A stretch of 64,000 nt of DNA from DATGSL01 sp964645585 (GTDB lineage: Bacteria; Verrucomicrobiota; Verrucomicrobiia; Opitutales; T3Sed10-336), in assembly GCA_964645585.1 (NCBI GenBank), contig CAZYAN010000018.1, positions 4,834 through 68,833 on the forward strand. The letters are read 5' to 3'. Within the stretch, counting starts at the first letter, position 1. The number at the start of each line of letters is the position of its first letter. The position numbers were made by a program, and so were the translations under genes. The notes under the pieces were generated by a model. It worked only from the letters and a program-made list of their open reading frames with translations. It ran no database searches and was not told the origin of the DNA. Positions 27,170 through 35,837 of this stretch are shown piece by piece.

Positions 27170-28990
27170 ATGAGCCATTCCGACGCCGACTCCTCTCAGC
27201 TCCGCGCTTTGCAAAACGAACTGCTCCGTCTCGTCACGGAAGAGTGCACGGCCCAGCGGAAGGCGCATCGTGAGGGCTGGGCGCTGCCGATCCGGGAACG
27301 CGTAAAACGGGGGAAATGCATCTCCGGTCTCCGAATCATCGCCCGGCGCGAAGACGGCATCCTCGAATGCAGCCTGCAACATAACTACTCCGACTTCCGC
27401 GAAGACGACCTTCTCTTGCTCAATCGCGGCAATCCCGGGGCCGACGGCGGAATTGACGTGACCATCTATCGCGAGACCGACGACCGTCTCTTCCTGCGCC
27501 TCCAGCAGCCGGGGCAGCACGTCGATCTTGAGGGCGAATGGGTTCTTGATAGTAACTTCATCGATCTTGAAAAGATCTACCGCAACGCGATTGAAGCCCT
27601 CAGTCAGTCCGCCATCGGACGCGAACGCATCCTTCCGCTTATCGCCGGAGAACTGCCGTCACAGGTGGACTTGACCGAGTTTGATGAAAGTTGCGAGGCG
27701 GCCCTGCAGTCCGGACACGATGACTCCCAGGCCGAGGCTGTCGCCACCGCTGTTTCGACCGACATTTGCAGCCTTGTCCAGGGACCGCCGGGGACAGGCA
27801 AAACCCGCGCCCTCGCCCAAGTTGTCAAACAACGCGCCGCCCGCGGCGAGCGGATCCTCGTCACCAGTTTCACCCATCGGGCGATTCACAACGCCCTCAA
27901 CGCGATCCACGCCTCCCAGCCCGATTGCCCCGTCGCCAAAGTCGGCTGGCGGATCTACGACCCCGACCTCCGCGTCCCCCAGCACGAAAACTTCGCCGAA
28001 CTCCCTTTCGCCAACTCCGCCTCGGCTTATGTCATCGGAGCCACTCCGTTTGCCCTCCGGTCGCAACGTTTGCGAAATGTCGAGTTCGACACGGTGATTT
28101 TCGACGAAGCCAGTCAGGTCACCCTTCCCCTCGCCGTCATGGGAATGTTGAGCGGGCGAACGTATTTATTTTTTGGGGACGACAAGCAACTGCCGCCCGT
28201 GCTCCAAACCGTCGACGCGGACCAGGCCCATCATTATTCCATCTTTGGACGCCTTCGCGGGCGCGGCAATCCCGAGGCGATGCTCACCACCACCTACCGC
28301 CTCAATCGCGCGTTAACCGCCTGGCCCGCCGAAGCGTTTTACAGCGGCAACCTCGCCCCCCACGAAAACAACGCCGGCCGGCGCCTCCCTTTGCAAAACA
28401 CGCCGATCGCCCACCCAGCCATTCTGGATCCCGCATCGCCGCTTGTTTACCTCGAAATGCCGGAGGGCGATTGTAAAACCCGCTCCCTCGAAGAGGCTCT
28501 GCTTGTCACGGAGCTTCTGGAGGAGGTGTATCGCTGCGGCCTCTCGCTTGCCGATGTCGGTGTCGTTACCCCATTCCGGCGCCAGGCCCGCCAGATCCGT
28601 CAACTCCTGCGCAGCCGCGGACGGATTCCCCCCGAAGAAGTCCATCCATGCACGATCGACACGGTCGAACGCATGCAGGGGCAGGAACGCGAAATGATTC
28701 TCTGCTCTCTCACCGCCTCCGATCCCCTGTTTATTCTCAATCTTCGCAACTTTCTCTACCAGCCGCAGCGGCTCAACGTCACCGCCACCCGCGCCCGATC
28801 CAAGTTCATCTTGATCGCCAGCCGCGCGTTCCTCGCCACCGACTGCATCGACGCGAGCTTCGACGAGCAAAAAGCCCTTCTTCAATCGTTGAAGGATCGA
28901 TCCGCCGTCTTTTCCTGGAACAGCGCCAGCGGGGCCGGCCGAGCCGGCGAAGCCTGTCCCCCGCGGGAGGAAATCGCATGGCCCGAATGA
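27170..28990 (+). CDS. SF1B (Upf1/Dna2-type) helicase
   Basis: This 606-residue protein carries a full set of SF1 motifs: Walker A GPPGTGKT (about residues 204-211), Ia VTSFTHRAIHNAL, Walker B VIFDEAS (about 309-315), III FFGDDKQLPPVL, IV TTYRLNRALTAWPAEAFYSG, V DTVERMQGQERE and VI LNVTATRARSKFIL. DEAS (rather than DEAQ or DEVD) and the motif V/VI spacing resemble the Upf1/Dna2/IGHMBP2 branch, 5'-3' helicases on DNA or RNA. The first ~200 residues form a domain I do not recognise; there is no nuclease motif. The gene overlaps the next helicase by 13 bases, so the two are a translationally coupled pair. Confidence 0.85.
   Translation: MSHSDADSSQLRALQNELLRLVTEECTAQRKAHREGWALPIRERVKRGKCISGLRIIARREDGILECSLQHNYSDFREDDLLLLNRGNPGADGGIDVTIYRETDDRLFLRLQQPGQHVDLEGEWVLDSNFIDLEKIYRNAIEALSQSAIGRERILPLIAGELPSQVDLTEFDESCEAALQSGHDDSQAEAVATAVSTDICSLVQGPPGTGKTRALAQVVKQRAARGERILVTSFTHRAIHNALNAIHASQPDCPVAKVGWRIYDPDLRVPQHENFAELPFANSASAYVIGATPFALRSQRLRNVEFDTVIFDEASQVTLPLAVMGMLSGRTYLFFGDDKQLPPVLQTVDADQAHHYSIFGRLRGRGNPEAMLTTTYRLNRALTAWPAEAFYSGNLAPHENNAGRRLPLQNTPIAHPAILDPASPLVYLEMPEGDCKTRSLEEALLVTELLEEVYRCGLSLADVGVVTPFRRQARQIRQLLRSRGRIPPEEVHPCTIDTVERMQGQEREMILCSLTASDPLFILNLRNFLYQPQRLNVTATRARSKFILIASRAFLATDCIDASFDEQKALLQSLKDRSAVFSWNSASGAGRAGEACPPREEIAWPE
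28965..28970 (+). promoter_or_regulatory. Shine-Dalgarno GGGAGG of the second helicase, inside the first helicase gene
   Basis: GGGAGG ends 7 bases before the ATG at 28978, which lies inside the last codons of the first helicase. It supports the overlapping start rather than a longer frame from 28648. Confidence 0.75.
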
Positions 28991-31023
28991 TTCCCAGCCA
29001 ACCGGTCGGCAAAGTCAGCCCGGAAGTCGCCACCGTATTTCGGCGCCTCAAACAGATTCCCGGCGACGACTGCGTCTGCTGGCTCTCGCTTCCCATGACC
29101 GACGATGTGCGGCCGGAATTCCTGGTCATTTACCAGCAGCGAAACGCGTTCGTCCTGTCGGTCTCCTCCATCTCCGCGGATGCAGCGGAGGGCGTCGTTC
29201 AAGGCGGCCTCTTCGCCTCCGATGAGGAGTTGACCCCGGCCAGCTTCGGGCTTCACGAGATGAGCATCCTCGATCAATTTTCCCGCGAGGTCGCTCGCGA
29301 GCTGGGACTCTCCGACCAGCCGGTGAATTCGCTCGAACGGGCGATTCTCTTTCCCAATGTCCCCCAGACCACCCTCGACCGCATCCGCCAGATTCGTCCG
29401 TCTGACGGGTTCCATTTCTGGGGAAAAGAAAAACTTTCGCCCGCCGCTCTCCATGATCTGTTCTCCCGGCAAGCCGCCGGCGAAGATCCCGCATCGCCGC
29501 TGATCCAGATTCTGCGCCAGCGATTTTCTCCAGAAATTCGCATTCCATCCGCCATGGTCGGACGGCTCAAACCCCGCCGCGAAATCGAAGCCGGGCTGAC
29601 CCGCGACCTGCTCGATCTCGATCAGGAAATGGTGGTGAAACTCGACCTTGCCCTCTCACCCGACGCCGAGGAAGCCGTATCCGCGATCCGGACACGGCTT
29701 GTCACCGGAGTCGCGGGCAGCGGAAAATCGCTCGTGCTCCTGTATCGCGCGATGATCCTCGCCCGGCTCCACCCGAATTCCCGCCTGCTCATTCTCACCC
29801 ACAACCGGCCTCTCAACGGAGACTTGCGCGATCGATTCCTCCGCCTCTGCCGCGACGCCTCCACGGAATGGGGCACGTTCTATCAATGGTGTCATCGCCG
29901 CATGAAGCAGCATTGGCGGGATCTGGTTAAACCCGGCGAACGCCGCGATGCCATCGACCGTATCACCGCATCGGGTACGACCGCGAAAAGAGGTTTCTCA
30001 ACGGATTTCCTTCTTGAAGAGATTGACTGGATCAAAGATCACGGCATTACCAGCCTCCGCGATTACCTTTCCGCTCCCCGCACCGGGCGCGGTCACGCCC
30101 TGCAGGAAGGACAGCGCCGCGACATTTTCACGATTTACAAAGAATACCAGGAGTGGCTGATCGAGCGCGGCGCGGATGACTGGTCCAATATTCCTTTGCG
30201 GTTCCTCCGACTCCTCGACGCGGGTCAGCTCAAGCTGCCGCTCTACGATTTCATCTTCATCGATGAAGCTCAGTTTTTCGCGCCCGTCTGGTTCGAGATC
30301 GTAAAACGCGCGGTCCGCCCGGACGGAGGCCAGCTCTTCATGGCGGCCGATCCGACCCAGGGATTTTTAAAACGCCGCGTCTCTTGGAGCGGAAGCGGAC
30401 TGGACGTTCGCGGACGCAGCATGAAGCTCCAGCAATCGTATCGAAACAGCCGCCAGATCCTGACCTTCGCCGCCCGTTTCTACCGCAGCCGTCTCCCGGA
30501 AGATGACGAGGAAATCAATCTTCCCGAACCCGGCGACTGGCAAAATCTTCCCGCCGGTCCCGAGCCCCGTTTCATCCAGCTCGACGCCGCCCAGGATTTG
30601 ATCACCCGGACGGCGAACGAAGTGCTGGAAGCCATCGAAACAGGTTTCCCCGCAGGGCGGGTTCTCGTGCTGGCCGCCGACGGATCCATGACGGAACCCC
30701 TGATCCAGGCGATCAACCGTCACGGCGATCACGCGATCAATGTCCAGCAAGCGTTCCACCCCAATAAAGTAAAGGTTTGCAGCCTGAACGCCGGCACCGG
30801 CCTCGAAGCCCCCGTCGTATTTCTGGTCGGCCTCGACACCCTCTTCGAACGCGAAGAAGACTTCGCCCTCTCCTCCGGCGAACGGGAAGAACGCATACGC
30901 GACAATACCCGCCGCATCTACATGGCCATGACCCGCGCCAGCCAACTCCTCGTCATCCTCGTCCGAACCGAAAAAGCCCGCCTCGCCCTCCAAGCCGCCC
31001 CAAGCGAGTGCAGGCCCGGTTAA
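28978..31023 (+). CDS. UvrD/Rep-like SF1 helicase with unknown N-terminal domain
   Basis: This 681-residue protein has a ~235-residue N-terminal domain that I do not recognise. A UvrD-like ATPase core follows: Walker A GVAGSGKS (about 244-251), Ia LILTHNRPLNGDLRDRFL, Walker B FIFIDEAQFF (about 427-436), III MAADPTQGFL, IV LQQSYRNSRQILTFAARFYR, V VCSLNAGTGLEAPVVFLVG and VI RRIYMAMTRASQLLVILVR. The order is that of single-strand DNA translocases such as UvrD/Rep, but it lacks 2A/2B insertions of full size. No nuclease domain is seen. It starts within the end of the upstream helicase gene and ends 36 bases before the convergent DUF5131 gene. Confidence 0.85.
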   Translation: MARMIPSQPVGKVSPEVATVFRRLKQIPGDDCVCWLSLPMTDDVRPEFLVIYQQRNAFVLSVSSISADAAEGVVQGGLFASDEELTPASFGLHEMSILDQFSREVARELGLSDQPVNSLERAILFPNVPQTTLDRIRQIRPSDGFHFWGKEKLSPAALHDLFSRQAAGEDPASPLIQILRQRFSPEIRIPSAMVGRLKPRREIEAGLTRDLLDLDQEMVVKLDLALSPDAEEAVSAIRTRLVTGVAGSGKSLVLLYRAMILARLHPNSRLLILTHNRPLNGDLRDRFLRLCRDASTEWGTFYQWCHRRMKQHWRDLVKPGERRDAIDRITASGTTAKRGFSTDFLLEEIDWIKDHGITSLRDYLSAPRTGRGHALQEGQRRDIFTIYKEYQEWLIERGADDWSNIPLRFLRLLDAGQLKLPLYDFIFIDEAQFFAPVWFEIVKRAVRPDGGQLFMAADPTQGFLKRRVSWSGSGLDVRGRSMKLQQSYRNSRQILTFAARFYRSRLPEDDEEINLPEPGDWQNLPAGPEPRFIQLDAAQDLITRTANEVLEAIETGFPAGRVLVLAADGSMTEPLIQAINRHGDHAINVQQAFHPNKVKVCSLNAGTGLEAPVVFLVGLDTLFEREEDFALSSGEREERIRDNTRRIYMAMTRASQLLVILVRTEKARLALQAAPSECRPG

Positions 31024-31059
31024 CGTCTTTGGAGCGGAACCTATCCCCGCTTGATTCGG

Positions 31060-31809
31060 CTATTCCCGGATCCGGGACAGCGGCCGCGGCTCCCGGCTGG
31101 ACGGGAGGCTCGGAAATCCCTCGTGCAGCATTCCCTCCAGTTCCCGCCCGGCGGCTTTTTTGTTTCGGCCGCCCCATTGCTTGAAGAAGAACGAGACATC
31201 GGCGCGGTTGCATTGATCACGGATGTCTGTCACCCAGGACTTTTCCATCGGTCTTGGCCTGGCACCGCTTTCGCCTCCCACGATCACCCAGTGAATCCCG
31301 GACAAATCCATTTCCGGAAGCGCCCCGATTAACGGTTCGCAGGATAAAAAGCGGATTGCGGCAGGCACGTTGCGAAGATCATCGATGCGGGATTTCACAC
31401 GTTCATCTTCCACGCTCACGCCCATCCAGATATTGCGCGACCAGCGAAGTTGGCCGGCCACTTCCGCCAGTCGGCGACTGCGTTTGGTGAGGACTTGAAA
31501 GGTCAAATGCGGACAATCATTCATCACCTTGAAAACTTTCTGAATGAAATCCAGCGGCACCTTCTCATGAAAGAGATCGCTCATTGAGTTGACGAAAACC
31601 ATCGCCGGTTTCTTCCAACTGTAGGGAACCGCCAAAGCACTCTCATGCGTGCGGATATTGAAGCCATCCGCATACTTTTCGAGCCCCATCGCTTTGAGTC
31701 TGCGTGACATCACCTCCGCGTAACAGAACTTGCAACCCGCCGAGACCTTGTCGCACCCGGTAGTCGGGTTCCACGTCAGTTCCGTCCATTCAATTGAGCT
31801 ACTGGCCAT
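31060..31809 (-). CDS. DUF5131 (Gp37/Gp68, three-Cys-motif) protein
   Basis: This protein has 249 residues, starting MASSSIEWTELTWNPTTGCD. The Cys cluster CDKVSAGCKFCYAEVMSRR (C-x7-C-x2-C, followed by aromatic and Arg) is the three-Cys motif of this family, which resembles a radical-SAM iron-sulphur site. Downstream are VFVNSMSDLFHEKVP, FQVLTKRSRRLAEV, VSVEDERVKSRIDDLR, SCEPLIGALP and VIVGGESGARPRPM, all conserved in the family. Its function is unknown; the genes are found in phages and mobile or defence regions beside tcmP. Here the start overlaps the tcmP stop by 11 bases, as in the intact two-gene unit. It appears complete even though tcmP is broken. Confidence 0.85.
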   Translation of the reverse strand: MASSSIEWTELTWNPTTGCDKVSAGCKFCYAEVMSRRLKAMGLEKYADGFNIRTHESALAVPYSWKKPAMVFVNSMSDLFHEKVPLDFIQKVFKVMNDCPHLTFQVLTKRSRRLAEVAGQLRWSRNIWMGVSVEDERVKSRIDDLRNVPAAIRFLSCEPLIGALPEMDLSGIHWVIVGGESGARPRPMEKSWVTDIRDQCNRADVSFFFKQWGGRNKKAAGRELEGMLHEGFPSLPSSREPRPLSRIRE

Positions 31810-32432
31810 AAGAAGATTGGTTGATGATGTGTTGGGCGATGTTGATCGCAATCGGCGCTCCCTTCGGATTTCCGGAGGCAAAGCAAAGGAGGAACAATGG
31901 GGTTCCCGTTCGGTTTTTCAATAGAAGCGGACGCTCATGCACTTTGGAGAAAACGCACGAGAGACGATGGGTGACGTAATCGCTGAGATTTTGGAAGATC
32001 TGAGGTACTTTCGTATCCGGAAACAGCTCCCCAAACATATCCGTCTCGCCAGTTTTCCGGTAGAAAATGCTCCTCCAATCCTCTTCCCCAAACAACAGAT
32101 TCAGGCGAGCCTCCCATGCTTCGGGAATCACTCCATTCTGGGGAAGCATTCGGTTAACCGCCATCGCCGGAAATAACAGCCACATGTCGATGGCTTTCGT
32201 TTCGGCGATCGTTTTGATCGTGCTCCACTTCACTTGCAGGGCGAAACGAGTAATCCTCTGAATCCGATCGCGGAATCGGGCGCGAACCAGCTCCAGCAAA
32301 GGCATCGATGTAGACCAAGCGAAACGGAGTTTTCTTCAAGGCTGTCGTATACGCGCTGAGGTAGGCAGCTAACGCTTGGAGCTTCCGGTCGGACCAGTGA
32401 CCACCAAACGATTTGGGTTCATTCATGATCAT
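31799..32432 (-). pseudogene. Decayed three-Cys-motif partner protein gene (tcmP) with internal deletion and frameshift
   Basis: The N-terminal part, starting at 32432, reads MIMNEPKSFGGHWSDRKLQA and then LVYIDAFAGAGSRPIPRS. The C-terminal part is in another frame (about 32305 down to 31799): LQVKWSTIKTIAETKAIDMW, LLFPAMAVNRML, LNLLFGEEDWRSIF, CVFSKVHERPLLLKNR and LFLLCFASGNPKGAPIAI. Both are typical of TcmP. The middle, which in the family carries the remaining SAM-binding-like core (roughly 90-130 residues), is missing. The two halves overlap out of frame at about 32250-32300. This is a deletion scar rather than a simple frameshift. The 92- and 168-residue frames could be made separately but neither is a full protein. 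Confidence 0.85.
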
Positions 32433-32523
32433 GGCAGGTCAAGCTGATAGAACATATGTTCACCAGTCAAGCCTTCGGAGCAGCCACCATCATTGGGGCG
32501 AGAAACATTTTTCGGGGTGCCCG

Positions 32524-34057
32524 TTAGAGCGTCTCGTAATATGCCTTCAACTTCGCCGCCATCAGCTTGCGGCGAGTGCTCAGGAACTCGTCGTAGCGAT
32601 CCAAGCCCATTTCGTGGAGATCCTCCGGAATGCAGTTGGCCGCGAGATTCGCGGATAAGGAGGAGGCGTCGTTGATGGCGCCGTAGCTCAGCTCACCGCC
32701 GTTCGTCTGTTTGACCACATCCCCGAAATAGACCTCTGGCTGCCGGTCGCGAATTTTGATATTGGTTTCGGTCTGAGTCACCGCGAAGTTGGCGATCTGG
32801 TTATAGCGTCCCCGAGGAAAGCCGTTCTTTTTAAGAAAGTTTCTTGGGAAAATATGATGGAGGTCGCCACGGTTGAGAATGATGTCGGTGACGGTGATAT
32901 CCTTCGACAGAAAGGCCTTGTCGTTAGCCTTTATCTGGGCGGCAAGGAACAGCTTGAAAAACGGACTGCTCGCGACCGAGGTATCGAGGTCCTGGACGAG
33001 TCCGAACTCCCAGAAGGCGTCCCCGAGGTTCGCCTGTTCGATGCTTTCGAGATGGTCGACCGCTCCCCGCTCGTGAATTCGCCGGATGTCAAGATCGAAG
33101 GCAGTTTCCGGATTGCTGCTGTAACGGCGGGTCAGGATCGACATCACGAACCATCGGCGGACGGTGCTTTCGATCAGAGCCGGATCGGCCTTCTCGGACC
33201 GCATGTGCAGGTAGAGGATGTAGGCGAAGTTTAAAGCGCTGCCGGAGCCAATAAGACTCGGGAGGATGAATCCAGTGGAGCGGATGATCATGATGAATCG
33301 TTTGAAGTGATATTCATTCATGAAGGCGTCCAGGCCGATCTGGAGTTTGGAAAAACTCTCTTCAGCAATACTCTCCTCGTAACTGCGGGTTTCGAAATTT
33401 CGGCCCGAAAGAAGCGCAACGAGGTCCTGCAATTTACCGCGTCCAAACTGCGAGGTAAACGCGACACGAAGCATGTCGGTGTAGTCCGGATCGTAAAGGT
33501 TGTCATTCTCTTGGCGCAGCCATTGCATCCTCGCGAAACGTTCGGAACTGCAAAAATCCGGATCACTTTCGACGATCGTATCGTAAAACTCGGGGGCGAT
33601 CGCGAGATGGCAGAAGTAGTCGATGGTCTTGCGGATCTTGTCCCCGCCGTAGGCTTCGCTGGAGGCAACCTTGGACATCGCGAAATCCGCTTGACTCAGC
33701 ACTGCCCCCTTTCCGTTGATCCGTATGAAGATATCCGTGACGGTCTCAATGTCAAGCGAGCCGTCCAGCTCGATCAGACCGAGCTGGTTGGTCGTGATGC
33801 TAGTCAGCAGGTCCATCCCCTCGAAAACCTTGTCCTCGTCCACCCCGGGATTGGCCGCGCAATACTGGCCGACAAACTTGTGCGTTTTAAACGATGGAGT
33901 GAACGCTTCCGCGATGCGAGTCCATCAAGTCGCGCACCTGCGTCTTGCTCCAGACAAAGGGACGCTGAATTTCAGGGATAGCGATCTCGCCCTGCGCGAT
34001 CCACGCGAGGACGATGGAAATTGGGTGCTGGTTTACGGAGTATTTAGCTTGGGACAT
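32524..34057 (-). pseudogene. DUF262/DUF1524 GmrSD-type endonuclease gene with internal deletion
   Basis: The gene begins at ATG 34057 (MSQAKYSVNQHPISIVLAWI, then EIAIPEIQRPFVWSKTQVRD, LMDS) but stops at about 33893. A different frame from about 33915 to 32524 encodes the rest: RIAEAFTPSFKTHKFVGQYC, ELDGSLDIETVTDIFIRING, LSQADFAMSKVA and the C-terminal HNH-like DUF1524 core (LHHIFPRNFLKKNG, YNQIANFAVTQTETNIKIRD). The DGQQR motif that defines the DUF262 nucleotidase half is absent. About 70-80 residues were lost at the junction near 33917. A GTG at 33843 could still initiate a 439-residue remnant. GmrSD-like enzymes restrict modified phage DNA; this one should be inactive. Confidence 0.85.
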
Positions 34058-34163
34058 GAGAGGGTTGCGTTATACCGGGAAAAGTCGTAGGGGAAAACCC
34101 TACCGGTTAACGCGTGATCAAGGCAAACGATTTTCGATACTGAACTTGGGAATCCAAGCGCCA

Positions 34164-34196
34164 CCATTTCGTGTTTTTCGTGCGTTTCGTGAGCCG
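34164..34196 (-). repeat. CACGAA-type intergenic repeat, left of cardiolipin synthase
   Basis: On the minus strand CACGAAACGCACGAAAAACA carries three CACGAA units within about 20 bases. A related stretch in opposite orientation lies just after the gene (35700-35750). The repeat sits at the 5' end of the frame and makes early in-frame GTG codons doubtful starts. Confidence 0.5.
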
Positions 34197-34263
34197 ACCC
34201 TCTCCTGGTCCGCCGCGGAAGATCCGTCTTTCAAAACTTGAGGGGCTTGGTTTACTGGCGCTT

Positions 34264-35697
34264 GTGGAAACGGAGCACATTCTTCTCCTGCTGTTCACCG
34301 TGTATGTGATTGGAGCGACCGTGTTCGTCATCGCAGGGAATGGACGGCCGCAGGTGACGTTCGCCTGGATGTTCGCCTTCTACCTGCTGCCGGGGCTCGG
34401 GATCGTACTCTATATTTTATTTGGGCGCGATTGGAAAGCGTTCAGCCATCGGCGACGAATTCTGAAACAGGATCTCGGGCCGGCGGTGCAATCCATACTC
34501 TCCCCTATCCTCGACGAGCAGGAAGAGCTGATAAGAGCGCTCGAAACACAAAGCGTAAGCCATCAAAAGCTGATGATGCTCATCCGCCGGAATTCCATTT
34601 CCGCGCTGACCGTCCGCAACCGTGTAGAGATCCTTCAAGGAGCCAAAGCGTTTTATTCACGGATGATCGATGATATCCGCGCCGCACGGAGTTCCGTTCA
34701 TCTGCAATATTATATCTGGCGCGACGATGCGTTAACCGAGGAATTGCGGGACATTCTCGCGGCGAAGGTCGCGGAAGGAGTCGAGGTCCGGCTTCTCTAT
34801 GACCCGATCGGTTCAACTTCACCGATTCACTGGAGGTGCTTTCAATCCCTGCGAGCAGCTGGAGTTCAGGTGGCCGCCACTTCGCCGATTTACGAGCTTC
34901 ACACGATCAGCTACCGGAATCACCGGAAAATCACTGTTGTCGACGGGAAAATTGGATACACAGGCGGAATGAATCTTGGCCAGGAACACCTGTCCGACAG
35001 GTGGCGCGACACTCAAATTCGCATTGCTGGACAGGGCTCCGCGCTGTTGCAAACCGTTTTTCTTGTCGATTGGTACAACGCGGTCCGGGAAAATCTATTT
35101 TTACCGCAATATTTTCCGAAAGATGCCATCGAAGCCGAAGACGGCAATATTCCGGTTCAGATCCTGCCTTCGGGCCCGGACTCGCGCTGGGCGGCGATCC
35201 GGCAGCTTTATGCGTTAATGATTGTCAGTGCCCGCCGCGAGGTGCTTATACAGTCGCCTTATTTCATCCTCGATACGAGTATTTCCGAAGCATTGAAAGC
35301 CGCCGCTTTGTCTGGCGTCGATGTCAAAATAATGATTGCGGTCCGGGAGCCGAAAAACCAGATCCCGATCTGGGCCGCCAATACATTCGCCGCGGATGTG
35401 GTATCCGCGGGGGTGAAGGTCTACCTTTACACTCGAGGCTTTCTCCACGCGAAAACCATAACGATCGATTCGGAAATTTGTTCGATCGGGTCCGCCAATA
35501 TCGATATTCGGAGTTTCAGTATCAATTACGAACTGAACGCGGTGCTCTATAACGAGCAGCTTGCCTGTCAGCTGAGGGAAACCTTTTACGATGATCTCGA
35601 CCATTGCACGGAGTTTACGCTCGCCGACTACATGCGGCGGAACCCGGTCCTCCGCTTTCGCGATTCGGTCGCGCGGCTCGCATCGCCGCTGCTTTAA
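34264..35697 (+). CDS. cls: Cardiolipin synthase (Cls family)
   Basis: From GTG 34264 this is 477 residues, close to Bacillus Cls (482) and E. coli ClsA (486). Two N-terminal membrane helices (ILLLLFTVYVIGATVFVIAG and FAFYLLPGLGIVLYILFGRD) match the PLDc_N region. Two HKD motifs follow: NHRKITVVDGKIGYTGGMNL and LHAKTITIDSEICSIGSANI. It joins two phosphatidylglycerols to cardiolipin at the inner membrane. The frame is open back to GTG 34171, but the codons before 34264 lie over a CACGAA repeat and encode Arg/Pro-rich residues, so the later start is preferred. Neither has a good Shine-Dalgarno sequence. Confidence 0.9.
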   Translation: METEHILLLLFTVYVIGATVFVIAGNGRPQVTFAWMFAFYLLPGLGIVLYILFGRDWKAFSHRRRILKQDLGPAVQSILSPILDEQEELIRALETQSVSHQKLMMLIRRNSISALTVRNRVEILQGAKAFYSRMIDDIRAARSSVHLQYYIWRDDALTEELRDILAAKVAEGVEVRLLYDPIGSTSPIHWRCFQSLRAAGVQVAATSPIYELHTISYRNHRKITVVDGKIGYTGGMNLGQEHLSDRWRDTQIRIAGQGSALLQTVFLVDWYNAVRENLFLPQYFPKDAIEAEDGNIPVQILPSGPDSRWAAIRQLYALMIVSARREVLIQSPYFILDTSISEALKAAALSGVDVKIMIAVREPKNQIPIWAANTFAADVVSAGVKVYLYTRGFLHAKTITIDSEICSIGSANIDIRSFSINYELNAVLYNEQLACQLRETFYDDLDHCTEFTLADYMRRNPVLRFRDSVARLASPLL

Positions 35698-35699
35698 CC

Positions 35700-35750
35700 A
35701 ATGAATCGAGATGAGAAACCACAAATGGACATGATAAACACGAATTCAAG
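35700..35750 (+). repeat. CACGAA-type intergenic repeat, right of cardiolipin synthase
   Basis: GAAACCACAAATGGACATGA followed by TAAACACGAATTC resembles a degenerate copy of a motif of the ACCACGAATGGACACGAATAA type, which I recall from intergenic regions of several bacterial groups. It is inverted relative to the one on the left of the gene. Confidence 0.45.
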
Positions 35751-35837
35751 ATAGAGTAAGTTTTGGTGTCCATACGTGTACATGACGGTTGAATGTTATA
35801 GTTAAAGAGCACCAGCGGAAAGCGACCGCGCCAACGG

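Noticed and set aside
32305..32432. Programmed frameshifting as an explanation for the split tcmP
   Set aside because: The two halves do not abut in the family alignment: a large middle segment is missing, so a frameshift alone cannot restore the protein.
34171..34263. Extra 31 N-terminal residues of cardiolipin synthase from GTG 34171
   Set aside because: The codons overlap a CACGAA repeat and encode Arg/Pro-rich residues; starting at 34264 gives the family length.
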